Below the pieces are notes generated by a model. It was not told the origin of the DNA and searched no databases. It was given only the letters and a program-made list of their open reading frames with translations. 64,000 nt of DNA from Leifsonia poae (lineage in GTDB: Bacteria; Actinomycetota; Actinomycetes; Actinomycetales; Microbacteriaceae): contig NZ_JAIHLP010000002.1 of assembly GCF_020009625.1 (NCBI RefSeq), positions 3,472,001 to 3,536,000 on the forward strand, written 5' to 3'. Of the stretch, positions 17,314 to 24,808 are shown piece by piece. Both the position numbers and the translations under genes were made by a program. The stretch's first letter is position 1, and each line of letters begins with the position of its first letter.

Positions 17314-18565
17314 GTTTTCGCCGGCCCGCACTCGTCTTGCATTGCTCGCGCTCGCTCTCGGCGGTTTCGCGATCGGATCGACGGAGTTCGTCGCGATGGG
17401 GCTGTTGCCCAACATCGCGCACGACCTGCTCCCGAGCCTCTACGCGACCTCGCCGACCGATGCGAACGCCCAGGCAGGGTGGGCGATCTCCGCTTACGCG
17501 CTCGGTGTCGTGGTCGGCGCCCCCACGATCGCCGCGTTCGCGGCGCGACTGCCGCGCAAGAAGCTGCTGCTCTGGCTGCTCGTGGCGTTCACGCTCGGCA
17601 CGGTCGCCTCGGCGCTCGCCCCGACCTTTCCGTTGGTATTGCTCGCGCGATTCATCAGCGCGCTGCCGCACGGGGCGTACTTCGGCATCGCCTCGCTCGT
17701 CGCCGCCTCACTGATGGGCCCGGGCAAGCGCGGTCAAGGGGTCGCGTTCGTGCTCTCCGGTCTGACGATCGCCAACGTCATCGGGGTTCCGCTGATCACC
17801 TGGCTCGGGCAGCTGCACGGCTGGCGGGCCGCGTACCTCGTGGTGGCGGGGATCTTCGCGCTGACCTTCGTCGCTGTCGCACTGCTCGTGCCCTGGCAGG
17901 CCGGCGATCCCCGGGCAACGATGGCCAACGAGCTGAAGGCGTTCGGGCGGCTCCAAGTGTGGTTGGCGCTGCTCATCGGGGCGATCGGCTTCGGCGGCTT
18001 CTTCGCGGTTTACACCTACATCTCACCGATCGTGACGACGGTAACGGGACTGAGCGAGTCGTCGGTGCCGTTGGTGCTCATCCTGATCGGGATCGGGATG
18101 ACCGTCGGCAACCTCATCGGCGGCTGGCTGGCCGACCGCAGTATCGAACGCGGGATGCTGTTCTTCTTCGCACTTCTGCTGGTGGGTCTCGCCGCGCTCT
18201 TCTTCACCGCGGCGACCCTGCCAGGGCTGCTGGTGTCGGTCTTCGTGATCGCCGGATCCTGTTCCGCGCTCTCGCCCACCATCCAGACCCGTCTGATGGA
18301 TGTGGCACACGACAGTCAGTCGATCGCCGCGGCCCTGAACCACTCGGCCCTCAACATCGCGAATGCGTCCGGCGCCTTCCTCGGCGGTCTGACGATCGCG
18401 GCCGGGTTCGGCTACCTCTCGCCGATCCTCGTCGGTATCGTGCTCTGCGTGGCCGGCATCGTATTGGCGGTCGTCTCGTTCAGCATCGACCGTTCCCGCA
18501 TCCGCCGGGGTGTCGATACGGGAGTGGTGCACGCGCAGCACGCCCCGCCGGTGCCGATCGACTGA
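17288..18565 (+). CDS. MFS transporter, DHA1/AraJ-like (sugar efflux or drug exporter)
   Basis: The roughly 425-aa protein has 12 hydrophobic segments typical of the major facilitator superfamily. It shows the DHA1 signature FAIGSTEFVAMGLLPNIAHD in helix 1, the motif A-like loop AFAARLPRKKLLLWLL and LPHGAYFGIASLVAASL. This is the AraJ/CmlA-like group that exports sugars, arabinose-like compounds or drugs; the substrate cannot be read from sequence. The start is unsure: ATG 17288 (used here), GTG 17276 and TTG 17303 are in frame and none has a good ribosome-binding site. A leaderless upstream ORF overlaps this region and may drive re-initiation. Confidence 0.88.
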   Translation: MWSVALSSEFSPARTRLALLALALGGFAIGSTEFVAMGLLPNIAHDLLPSLYATSPTDANAQAGWAISAYALGVVVGAPTIAAFAARLPRKKLLLWLLVAFTLGTVASALAPTFPLVLLARFISALPHGAYFGIASLVAASLMGPGKRGQGVAFVLSGLTIANVIGVPLITWLGQLHGWRAAYLVVAGIFALTFVAVALLVPWQAGDPRATMANELKAFGRLQVWLALLIGAIGFGGFFAVYTYISPIVTTVTGLSESSVPLVLILIGIGMTVGNLIGGWLADRSIERGMLFFFALLLVGLAALFFTAATLPGLLVSVFVIAGSCSALSPTIQTRLMDVAHDSQSIAAALNHSALNIANASGAFLGGLTIAAGFGYLSPILVGIVLCVAGIVLAVVSFSIDRSRIRRGVDTGVVHAQHAPPVPID

Positions 18566-18835
18566 GGCCCATCCCTTATCGCGGTGCAGGTGCCTCTCGC
18601 TCATCCTGTTTTCAGGCGCACTCGCGCTGCACTGTTCTCAGGAGGAACCGCCCGCCGCCGACCGCTGGGTCCTGAATTCAGGCGCTCACGGCCGCCGAAC
18701 GCAGGAGGCGCCTGAAAACAGGATGCGGACAGGGCGGGGGTAGAGCAGGGCGGGGACAGGGCAGAGCAGGGCAGGGCAGGGCAAGGCAGGAGCGGGGACG
18801 GGGCAGGAGCGGAGGCGCGGGGGAGGCGGCCGCGG
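18566..18835. other. Gene-free spacer with an inverted-repeat element and a G-rich tract
   Basis: No credible gene is seen. 18602-18725 is bounded by a perfect 18-bp inverted repeat and contains four CCTG-N4-CAGG-like motifs. 18726-18820 is a low-complexity G-rich tract with repeated CAGGGCA/GGGGACAGGGC units. The following gene ends at 18836 on the minus strand, so this is a convergent spacer. Confidence 0.8.
18602..18725. repeat. 124-bp element with 18-bp perfect terminal inverted repeats
   Basis: The left arm 18602-18619 and right arm 18708-18725 are exact reverse complements (CATCCTGTTTTCAGGCGC). CCTG-N4-CAGG occurs at 18605, 18671 and 18711, with an imperfect copy (ACTGTTCTCAGG) at 18631. 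This could be a small non-autonomous mobile element, a cluster of protein sites or a bidirectional terminator; the sequence does not decide between these. Confidence 0.75.
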
Positions 18836-19489
18836 TCAGTCGCCCTGGAGGAGGATGCCGTCCTGGATCGCGCGCTTGCGCAGGGCGACCTTCGTGCCGA
18901 CGTCGTAGCCGGCGACACGATACTTCTCGCGGATGCGCTTGAGGTAGCTCTTCGCTGTCTCATCGGAGATGCCGAGCTGGAAAGCAACGGCCTTCACCGG
19001 CTCGCCGGCGCCGTAGAGCGCCATGACGCGACGTTCCTGCGCGCTCAGCTTGGGGGCGCCGCCGACCTCGCCGGCGTTGAGCGCGAGGTCCAGTTCGGCG
19101 GAGATGAAAGACTCGCCTTTGCTCGCGGCGCGGATCGCCTCGACGATCATCTCCGCATCCTCGCTCTTCACCAGGTAGCCGAGCGCCCCGGCGGCCAACG
19201 CCTCCCGCACCACGGCGGGTTCGGAGTAGGTGCTCATCAGCACGGTGCGAACGCCGGTGGTCTTCAGCGTCGACAGTTTGAGGGAGACCGGGATGTTGTC
19301 TTTGAGGTCGAGGTCGAGCAGCACGACATCCACCGGGAACTCCGGATGGGTGAGCAGTTCGGGCCAGGTGGTGACGGCGGCGACCATGGTGATGTCATCC
19401 GCAGCGTTGCGGATCCACTCGGTCAGAGCGCCGAGCAGCATTTTGTGGTCGTCGACGATGGCGATTCGGATGGGAGGTGCCTCGCTCAC
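18836..19489 (-). CDS. Response regulator, NarL/FixJ (LuxR-type HTH) family
   Basis: The 217-aa regulator has an N-terminal receiver domain (about 6-125: acidic VDDH, phospho-Asp in VDVVLLDLDL, conserved MSTYSE and GYLVKSE) and a C-terminal LuxR-type HTH (about 150-205: LSAQERRVMALYGAG, VAFQLGISDETAKSYLKRIR). It should bind DNA when phosphorylated by the kinase encoded two genes upstream. The start ATG 19489 is in the same direction as the two sensor genes, 48 nt after the preceding stop. Targets are unknown. Confidence 0.92.
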   Translation of the reverse strand: MSEAPPIRIAIVDDHKMLLGALTEWIRNAADDITMVAAVTTWPELLTHPEFPVDVVLLDLDLKDNIPVSLKLSTLKTTGVRTVLMSTYSEPAVVREALAAGALGYLVKSEDAEMIVEAIRAASKGESFISAELDLALNAGEVGGAPKLSAQERRVMALYGAGEPVKAVAFQLGISDETAKSYLKRIREKYRVAGYDVGTKVALRKRAIQDGILLQGD

Positions 19490-19537
19490 GGGGTGCCTTT
19501 CTCGCGGTTTCCGGGTGCCGACCGCTACGGCTGACGA

Positions 19538-20740
19538 CTAGAAGTCGACGGGAGTGTGACTGACGCTGTCGATTTCGACCCGAAGGGTCGAATTCGAGAA
19601 TGTCTCGACGTGTCTGCCGACTTTCCTGATAGCTTGCCATGCTGCGGGGTCTACCCCGTTTCGCGGCACACCTGTGGCGGAGATCACGATGGATATTCTG
19701 TCACCGGAACTGGGGTCACCCGTGGCGGACGCGCTGACCCGGTCGAGCTCGAGCTGCAGACTGCGGGTCTGGGCGGTGCCCTGGCGCACGGGATCGCTGA
19801 TCAGCAGCCAGACGGCGGTGAGCAGTCCGTCGCGCTGGTCGCGGGTGAGGAGCCCGGCGAGGCCGTCCGCGTCGGTGAGAGTCACCGACGGTCCGAGCAG
19901 CGCCGATTCGGCGATTGCGTGATAGAGCCAGGTCTCGCGGCGGCCCTGGATGAGGTGCAGACGCAGTTCGGTCGCGATCGACGAGGCCGCCGAGGCGGTG
20001 GCGTCGTCGAGCGGTAGCGGGGTGCGGCCCGTCGACACCCCGTCGAGCAGGCGTTCCGCGGCGAGGTCGAGACTCGCGAGCTCCTCCGAGGCCATCATGC
20101 CCACCGTGAAACGGGGCGAACTCACTGTGCTCTGCACCTGCACGAGATCGAGTTCGAGCTGCACGAGCGTGCGCAGCGATCGCACGATCTGAACGCCGAG
20201 CAGGGACGGGGCGACCGCGAGGGCGACCGTGACGAACGCCGGGCCGAGGGCCGCCGCGTCGTGCTGGCCGCGCACGGCGAACTCGGCGGCCAGAGCCGCG
20301 CCGAGCACGACCGCCGCGATCGCGATGTCCCGGGGCGGGCGGACCGGAGCGCACAGCAGCAGCGCGGCGCCGACCGCGACGGCGGCCGTCGGCGGGGCGC
20401 CGCCGTCGCCGGGCCCCCACGTTCCAGCGAAGTCGAGCACCAGCACCAGCACCCAGACGCCGATGGCGGTGAGGAAGACCCAGTCGGGAAGGCGATCGGG
20501 CATCCGCGGATGCATGACGAGCCCGACCACGAGCGTCGCCACCAGCAGCGCCCAGGCCGCACAGCTGAGGGGGAGGGATGTGTACACCGTGAGATTGAGT
20601 GTCAGGACGACGAGCTGGTAGGCGACCAGCACGACCGCGGTCAAGTTGAAGCCGAGGTCGAGGCGGGCCCGGCCGAGAGCATCCCGTTCGCTGGAGGTCC
20701 CGGTGGGGCGGGGCAGGGTCTTCTCGGAGGGGCGGGTCAT
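19538..20740 (-). CDS. Membrane protein resembling a degenerate sensor kinase
   Basis: The 400-aa protein has about six hydrophobic segments in residues 30-215, then a cytoplasmic region. That region has the layout of a NarL-type kinase but lacks its key motifs: there is no HDxxxQ phospho-acceptor, no Asn box and no GxG ATP lid. RDGLLTAVWLLISDP sits where the N box would be, and DRISIVISATG where the D box would be. It lies between a real histidine kinase and the response regulator, with a 4-nt ATGA overlap with the kinase. I infer a pseudokinase partner that senses or modulates the kinase. I recognise no named family. Confidence 0.65.
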   Translation of the reverse strand: MTRPSEKTLPRPTGTSSERDALGRARLDLGFNLTAVVLVAYQLVVLTLNLTVYTSLPLSCAAWALLVATLVVGLVMHPRMPDRLPDWVFLTAIGVWVLVLVLDFAGTWGPGDGGAPPTAAVAVGAALLLCAPVRPPRDIAIAAVVLGAALAAEFAVRGQHDAAALGPAFVTVALAVAPSLLGVQIVRSLRTLVQLELDLVQVQSTVSSPRFTVGMMASEELASLDLAAERLLDGVSTGRTPLPLDDATASAASSIATELRLHLIQGRRETWLYHAIAESALLGPSVTLTDADGLAGLLTRDQRDGLLTAVWLLISDPVRQGTAQTRSLQLELDRVSASATGDPSSGDRISIVISATGVPRNGVDPAAWQAIRKVGRHVETFSNSTLRVEIDSVSHTPVDF

Positions 20741-21900
20741 TTCGGCACCTCCAGCACGACCGTCGTTCCCGACCCGGGCGAGGAGAAGAGGCGGGCATTG
20801 CCCCCGACGTCGCGCAGCCGCGCGACGATCGACTCGGTGAAGCCCAGCCGGCCCTGCTCGATGTTGCCGACGTCGAACCCCTTTCCTGCGTCGGTGACCA
20901 TCGCACGCACCGTCGTCTCGTCGTCGGTGATGGTGACGTGCGCTTCGCTCACACCCGAGTGCCTCCGCACGTTCTCCAGACATTCAGCCAGGGCGAGCAG
21001 GAACGCGTCGAGGACCTCGCTCGGCAGCAGCACCTGACCGGTGCCGTGCCAGTTGACCTCCAGCCCCATGCGGCGGAAGCGCTGCTTCACCGACTCCAGG
21101 GTGTTGCCGAGGGTCGACTCCTCCACCGGTTTGAGCTTGTAGTCGCCCGACGAGGTGGGGTCTGGGGTGAAGCCGAGCCGAAGCTGGCGCAGCAGGGCAG
21201 CATCCTCGGCCGCCTGCTCGCGCAGCGCGGAGACGCTCACCCCGACCCCCGAGTGGGCGAGCAGGGTGAGGGTGGCGAGAACCGTGTCGTGCAGCAGCCG
21301 CGCGCCTTGGCGTCGGCGGGCCTCGGTCTCGCTCGCCTGGCGTTCCACCCGGTAGGCGCTGCTCATCGTGGAGATCCGCTTGAGGGTGCGGGGAACCGTG
21401 CGAGCCAGCCAGACGCCGACCGCGGTCAGCGCCACCCACCCGGCCAGGGTGAACACCAGCGGCTCACCGAGACGCGACTTCGTGATGAGCAGGGTCGCGG
21501 TCAAACTGCCGAAGGTGACGACGAAGATGCCGGCCACGATGATCAGCCGCCGCGTCGAGGTGGACCACACGATCGCCACCGAGGCCACGGACGCCCCGGC
21601 GAGCATCCCGACCGCGCTCAGGGCGGCCGGGTCGAGGGACGACGCCGGCAGAAGGTGGACGAGGACGAGTGCCACACCGGCGACGACGATCGCCGCGATC
21701 CAGGCGCCCGGGTGCGGCGAGGTCAGCCGGAACTGCGCGAAGGCGAGGGCCGCGAGGAGTGCGAGCGAGGCGAGGTAGAGCGGGAGCGGGAGGGTTCCGG
21801 GGATGCTCAGGCAGAACAGCGCCGTGGCCGTCGCCGTGAGCCCGACATTGCGCGCGGTGACGGAGAGGAGGCGATCACGCTCCTTCTGGATGCGCGACAT
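20737..21900 (-). CDS. Sensor histidine kinase, NarL/DesK-type
   Basis: The 387-aa protein has about six transmembrane helices in residues 20-170, then a short coiled segment and a HisKA_3-type DHp with RLLHDTVLATLTLLAHSG (phospho-His in HD). A HATPase domain follows with Asn box ALAECLENVRRHSG, D box VTDAGKGFD, and SSPGSGTTVVLEV near the end. There is no extracellular sensor domain, so it probably detects something in or at the membrane, as DesK-like kinases do. Its stop overlaps the start of the next gene (ATGA), making a three-gene operon with a pseudokinase-like protein and a response regulator. Confidence 0.9.
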   Translation of the reverse strand: MSRIQKERDRLLSVTARNVGLTATATALFCLSIPGTLPLPLYLASLALLAALAFAQFRLTSPHPGAWIAAIVVAGVALVLVHLLPASSLDPAALSAVGMLAGASVASVAIVWSTSTRRLIIVAGIFVVTFGSLTATLLITKSRLGEPLVFTLAGWVALTAVGVWLARTVPRTLKRISTMSSAYRVERQASETEARRRQGARLLHDTVLATLTLLAHSGVGVSVSALREQAAEDAALLRQLRLGFTPDPTSSGDYKLKPVEESTLGNTLESVKQRFRRMGLEVNWHGTGQVLLPSEVLDAFLLALAECLENVRRHSGVSEAHVTITDDETTVRAMVTDAGKGFDVGNIEQGRLGFTESIVARLRDVGGNARLFSSPGSGTTVVLEVPK

Positions 21901-21916
21901 GCTCCTCCGTTTCCTG

Positions 21917-23122
21917 TCAGGCGGCGAACAGCCTTCGCAGCTGCTTGCTCACGGCGTCGTTCTCGATGAGGAAGCCGTCGTGCCCGAAGTCCGACTCTAT
22001 TACGACCGGAACTCTCCCGTCGATCGTGTCGGGCAGGTGGCGGGCGATCGTGGCCTGGCCTTCGACAGGGAAGAGCCGGTCGCTGTCGATGCCGACGACG
22101 AGGGTGCGGGCGCTCACCTGGGCGAGCGCGGCTTCGACACCACCGCGGCCGCGACCGATATCGTGCGAGTTCATCGCCTGAACGAGTGTCAGGTAGCTGT
22201 TGGCATCGAAGCGTCGCGTGAACTTGTTGCCGTGGAAGTCGAGGTACGACTCGACGGCGAACCGCCCGCCATCGCCGAGTGGGCTGATCTCGCTCTGCCA
22301 GCTGCGCTCGAACCGCTCGTTCAGTTCGTGCGGGCTGCGGTAGTTGAGCAGGGCCATCCGGCGGGCGAGGGCGAGTCCCTGGTGCGGGCCGTCGCCGTCG
22401 CCGGCGTCGTAGTAGAGCCCGCCGCGGAAGGCGGGGTCGGTGCGCACCGCCTCGATCTGTACCGAGTTCAGGGCGATCTGGTCGGAGGTGGTCACCGGCG
22501 GCGCCGCGATCACGGCGAGGCGCTCCACCCGCTGCGGATGCGTCACCGCCCACTCGAGCGCCTGCATCCCACCCATCGAACCGCCGATGACTCCCGCCCA
22601 GCGGTCGACTCCGATGCTGTCGGCGAGGGCGGCCTGCGCCTCGACCTGGTCGCGGATGCTGGTGAACGGGAACCGAGGGCCCCACTCGGAGCCGTCGGGG
22701 GCGATCGACGCCGGCCCGGTCGTGCCCTGGCAGCCGCCGAGCATATTCGGCACGACGACGAAGTATTCGTTCGTGTCGATGGCTTTGCCCGGCCCGATGA
22801 TCTGCTCCCACCAGCCGGGGGTGGGATGCCCGGGGCCGGCACTGCCGATGGCGTGGCTGTCACCGGTGAGTGCGTGGAGCACCAGAACGGCGTTGTCGCG
22901 GGCGGGGGAGAGTGTGCCCCACGTCTCGTAGGCGACGCGCACGAAAGGAAGGGTTTCGCCACTCTCGAAAGTGAAGGCGCCGATGCCGGCGAACAGACGC
23001 CCTCCGGCGGGGTCGCTCTCGCGCCAGGCGCCGCTGGCCGGGGGTTTACCCAGCAGCGAGCGGGCCTGAGCCTCCGTGATGAAACTCGACGGGGCCGTAT
23101 CGGCGGATGTCTGCCACTCCAT
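21917..23122 (-). CDS. metX: Homoserine O-acetyltransferase
   Basis: MetX acetylates homoserine with acetyl-CoA, the activating step for methionine synthesis by direct sulfhydrylation. The 401-aa alpha/beta hydrolase has LHALTGDSHAIG, NEYFVVVPNMLGGCQGTTGP and nucleophile Ser182 in IGGSMGGMQALEW. The remaining triad residues are Asp in VGIDSDRLFP and His in DFGHDGFL. Arg in FTRRFDANSYLTL fits homoserine binding. Its partner metY lies 1.7 kb away on the opposite strand, separated by an ion channel and an SDR gene, although the pair is often adjacent in actinobacteria. Confidence 0.95.
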   Translation of the reverse strand: MEWQTSADTAPSSFITEAQARSLLGKPPASGAWRESDPAGGRLFAGIGAFTFESGETLPFVRVAYETWGTLSPARDNAVLVLHALTGDSHAIGSAGPGHPTPGWWEQIIGPGKAIDTNEYFVVVPNMLGGCQGTTGPASIAPDGSEWGPRFPFTSIRDQVEAQAALADSIGVDRWAGVIGGSMGGMQALEWAVTHPQRVERLAVIAAPPVTTSDQIALNSVQIEAVRTDPAFRGGLYYDAGDGDGPHQGLALARRMALLNYRSPHELNERFERSWQSEISPLGDGGRFAVESYLDFHGNKFTRRFDANSYLTLVQAMNSHDIGRGRGGVEAALAQVSARTLVVGIDSDRLFPVEGQATIARHLPDTIDGRVPVVIESDFGHDGFLIENDAVSKQLRRLFAA

Positions 23123-23189
23123 GGGTCAATTCTGGCCGAGTACGCGACAGGGCGTGACTGTGTTACAAGCGGGAGGGGAGCCGCACGCC

Positions 23190-23873
23190 TCAACCGTCGT
23201 GGTGCTCGTCGTCGTGGTGCTCCTCCTCGCGGCGTTCGCGCAGCTGGCGGGCCTGGTCGTTGAAGTAGGAGACGATCGTGGCGCTGGCGGTGCCCACGAT
23301 GCCGACACCGCCGATCATGAGCACGACCGCGAACATCCGGCCGGGGACGGTGACCGGGTAGTAGTCGCCGTAGCCGACGGTCGCCATCGTGACGCAGGCC
23401 CACCACACCGAATCCCCGAAACTCGTGATGGAGGCGTGCGGGGCGTTGCGCTCGACCGAGTAGACGGCCAGCGAGATCACGTAGATGAACATCACGACGA
23501 ACGACGCCGCCACGATGAGCACCCGACGCCGCAGATGCGTGCCCGAGTTCCCGCGCAGCACCGGGATGCGGCTCAGGTCTTTGAGCATGCGGAACGGCCT
23601 GGCCAGGGGCAGCAGCACGGAGGCGAGATCGATGAGGTTGTGGGAGACGAAAGCCCACTTGTTCTCGCTGAGCACGAGCCGTGTCACATAGTCGGCGGCG
23701 AACACGATCCAGACGATGCCGAGCACCGCGAGGAGCAGCGCAGAGAGCACGCGAGGCATCCCGGGGTCGAGGACGAGCCACGAGTACAGGATCAGGAACA
23801 GGAAGGATGCGCCGATGAGCGGCCAGGTCGTCGCACGCTCCCAGCGTCGGATCGTTTGCTCGCGCGTCGTCAT
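23190..23873 (-). CDS. Voltage-gated-like potassium channel protein
   Basis: The 227-aa protein has six hydrophobic segments; the last two flank a pore loop with selectivity filter TMATVGYGDYYPVTVPGR. The filter TVGYGD is diagnostic of K+ selectivity. The S4 region (PLARPFRMLKDLSRIPVLRG) carries several Arg, suggesting some voltage sensitivity. The C-terminus is a short, His/Glu/Asp-rich tail (EEEHHDDEHHD). ATG 23873 starts 2 nt after the SDR stop, so the two genes are in one transcript, perhaps with metX downstream. There is no RCK or cyclic-nucleotide domain. Confidence 0.88.
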   Translation of the reverse strand: MTTREQTIRRWERATTWPLIGASFLFLILYSWLVLDPGMPRVLSALLLAVLGIVWIVFAADYVTRLVLSENKWAFVSHNLIDLASVLLPLARPFRMLKDLSRIPVLRGNSGTHLRRRVLIVAASFVVMFIYVISLAVYSVERNAPHASITSFGDSVWWACVTMATVGYGDYYPVTVPGRMFAVVLMIGGVGIVGTASATIVSYFNDQARQLRERREEEHHDDEHHDG

Positions 23874-23875
23874 GG

Positions 23876-24655
23876 TCAGTCGCCGCGCACGCTCAACTCG
23901 CCGCGATGGAACCGGTAGGGAGCCGCCTGGGCGACAGGTTTGATGACGATCAAGTCGAGGTCGACATGGCCGGGGCGTTCCAAAGCCCCCACGATCGTCT
24001 CGGCCACGTCGTCGGCCGTCAGCGGCTCGGGAACGTCTTCGTAGACCGCATCCCGTTTGGCCTGGTCGCCGCCGAACCGCACCAGCGAGAACTCCTCGGT
24101 GGCCACCATGCCGGGAGCCACCTCGACGACGCGGATGGGCTCGCCGTTCAGTTCCAGCCGCAGAACCTCCGTGAGGGCGTGCTGCGCGAACTTGGCCGCG
24201 TTGTAGCCACCCCCGCCGACATACGCGGTGTGGCCCGCGATGGAGGTGACGTTCAGGATGTCGGCGTGGCCGCCGTGCCCCGCGCCGGCGCGCAGCAGGG
24301 GGAGCAGAGCCGTGATCACACGTTTGGTGGCGATGACGTTGATCTCGTACATCCACACCCAGTCGTCCACGGTCGACCCCTCCACGGAGTCGAGCCCGTG
24401 GGCGCCGCCCGCGTTGTTGACGAGAGCGTGCACGGGGCCGGTCTTCGCGAGGTGGTCCCGCAGCGCATCCACGTCGGCCTGCTGCGTGAGGTCGGCGACG
24501 AACGTCTCGGCCCCGGTCTCGTCCGCCAGCGCGGCCAGTCGGTCGGCGCGCCGCGCCACCCCGACGACATCCCACCCGCGAGCCCGGAAACGGCGGACCG
24601 TCGCCGCCCCGATTCCTGAACTCGCACCCGTCACAACAACACGCCTGTCAGCCAT
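23876..24655 (-). CDS. Short-chain dehydrogenase/reductase, YdfG-like
   Basis: The 259-aa classical SDR has the cofactor motif TGASSGIG at about 9-16, NNAGG near residue 90, a catalytic Ser in NVTSIAGH and the YxxxK pair in GYNAAKFAQHAL. The segment GVARRADRLAAL after beta-2 suggests NADP(H) preference. It resembles serine/3-hydroxy acid dehydrogenases of the YdfG group, but the substrate is uncertain. ATG 24655 is divergent from metY (153 nt apart). It appears co-transcribed with the channel gene downstream. Confidence 0.88.
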   Translation of the reverse strand: MADRRVVVTGASSGIGAATVRRFRARGWDVVGVARRADRLAALADETGAETFVADLTQQADVDALRDHLAKTGPVHALVNNAGGAHGLDSVEGSTVDDWVWMYEINVIATKRVITALLPLLRAGAGHGGHADILNVTSIAGHTAYVGGGGYNAAKFAQHALTEVLRLELNGEPIRVVEVAPGMVATEEFSLVRFGGDQAKRDAVYEDVPEPLTADDVAETIVGALERPGHVDLDLIVIKPVAQAAPYRFHRGELSVRGD

Positions 24656-24700
24656 GACCCCTATTCTGTCCCGACAGGGCACCGGTTACGTCTTGTTGCG

Positions 24701-24725
24701 CGCGCATTGCCCACGCGAATGCGCG
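24701..24725 (+). promoter_or_regulatory. Inverted repeat upstream of metY, with -10 candidate after it
   Basis: CGCGCATT (24701-24708) and AATGCGCG (24718-24725) are exact complements separated by 9 nt. TAGCCT at 24730-24735 directly follows and could be a -10. The arrangement suits repression of metY by a sulfur-metabolism regulator, but I do not recognise a known operator. Confidence 0.4.
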
Positions 24726-24808
24726 AGCATAGCCTGTGCGGAGTACAACTTCTGCGCCGTGCGACGGCCCACCCCGCTCGCCCACCATCCACCCGAAGGA
24801 GAGACGCC

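Noticed and set aside
24656..24808. SAM-type riboswitch upstream of metY
   Set aside because: The 150-nt spacer lacks the conserved core patterns I know for SAM riboswitches; only simple inverted repeats are present.
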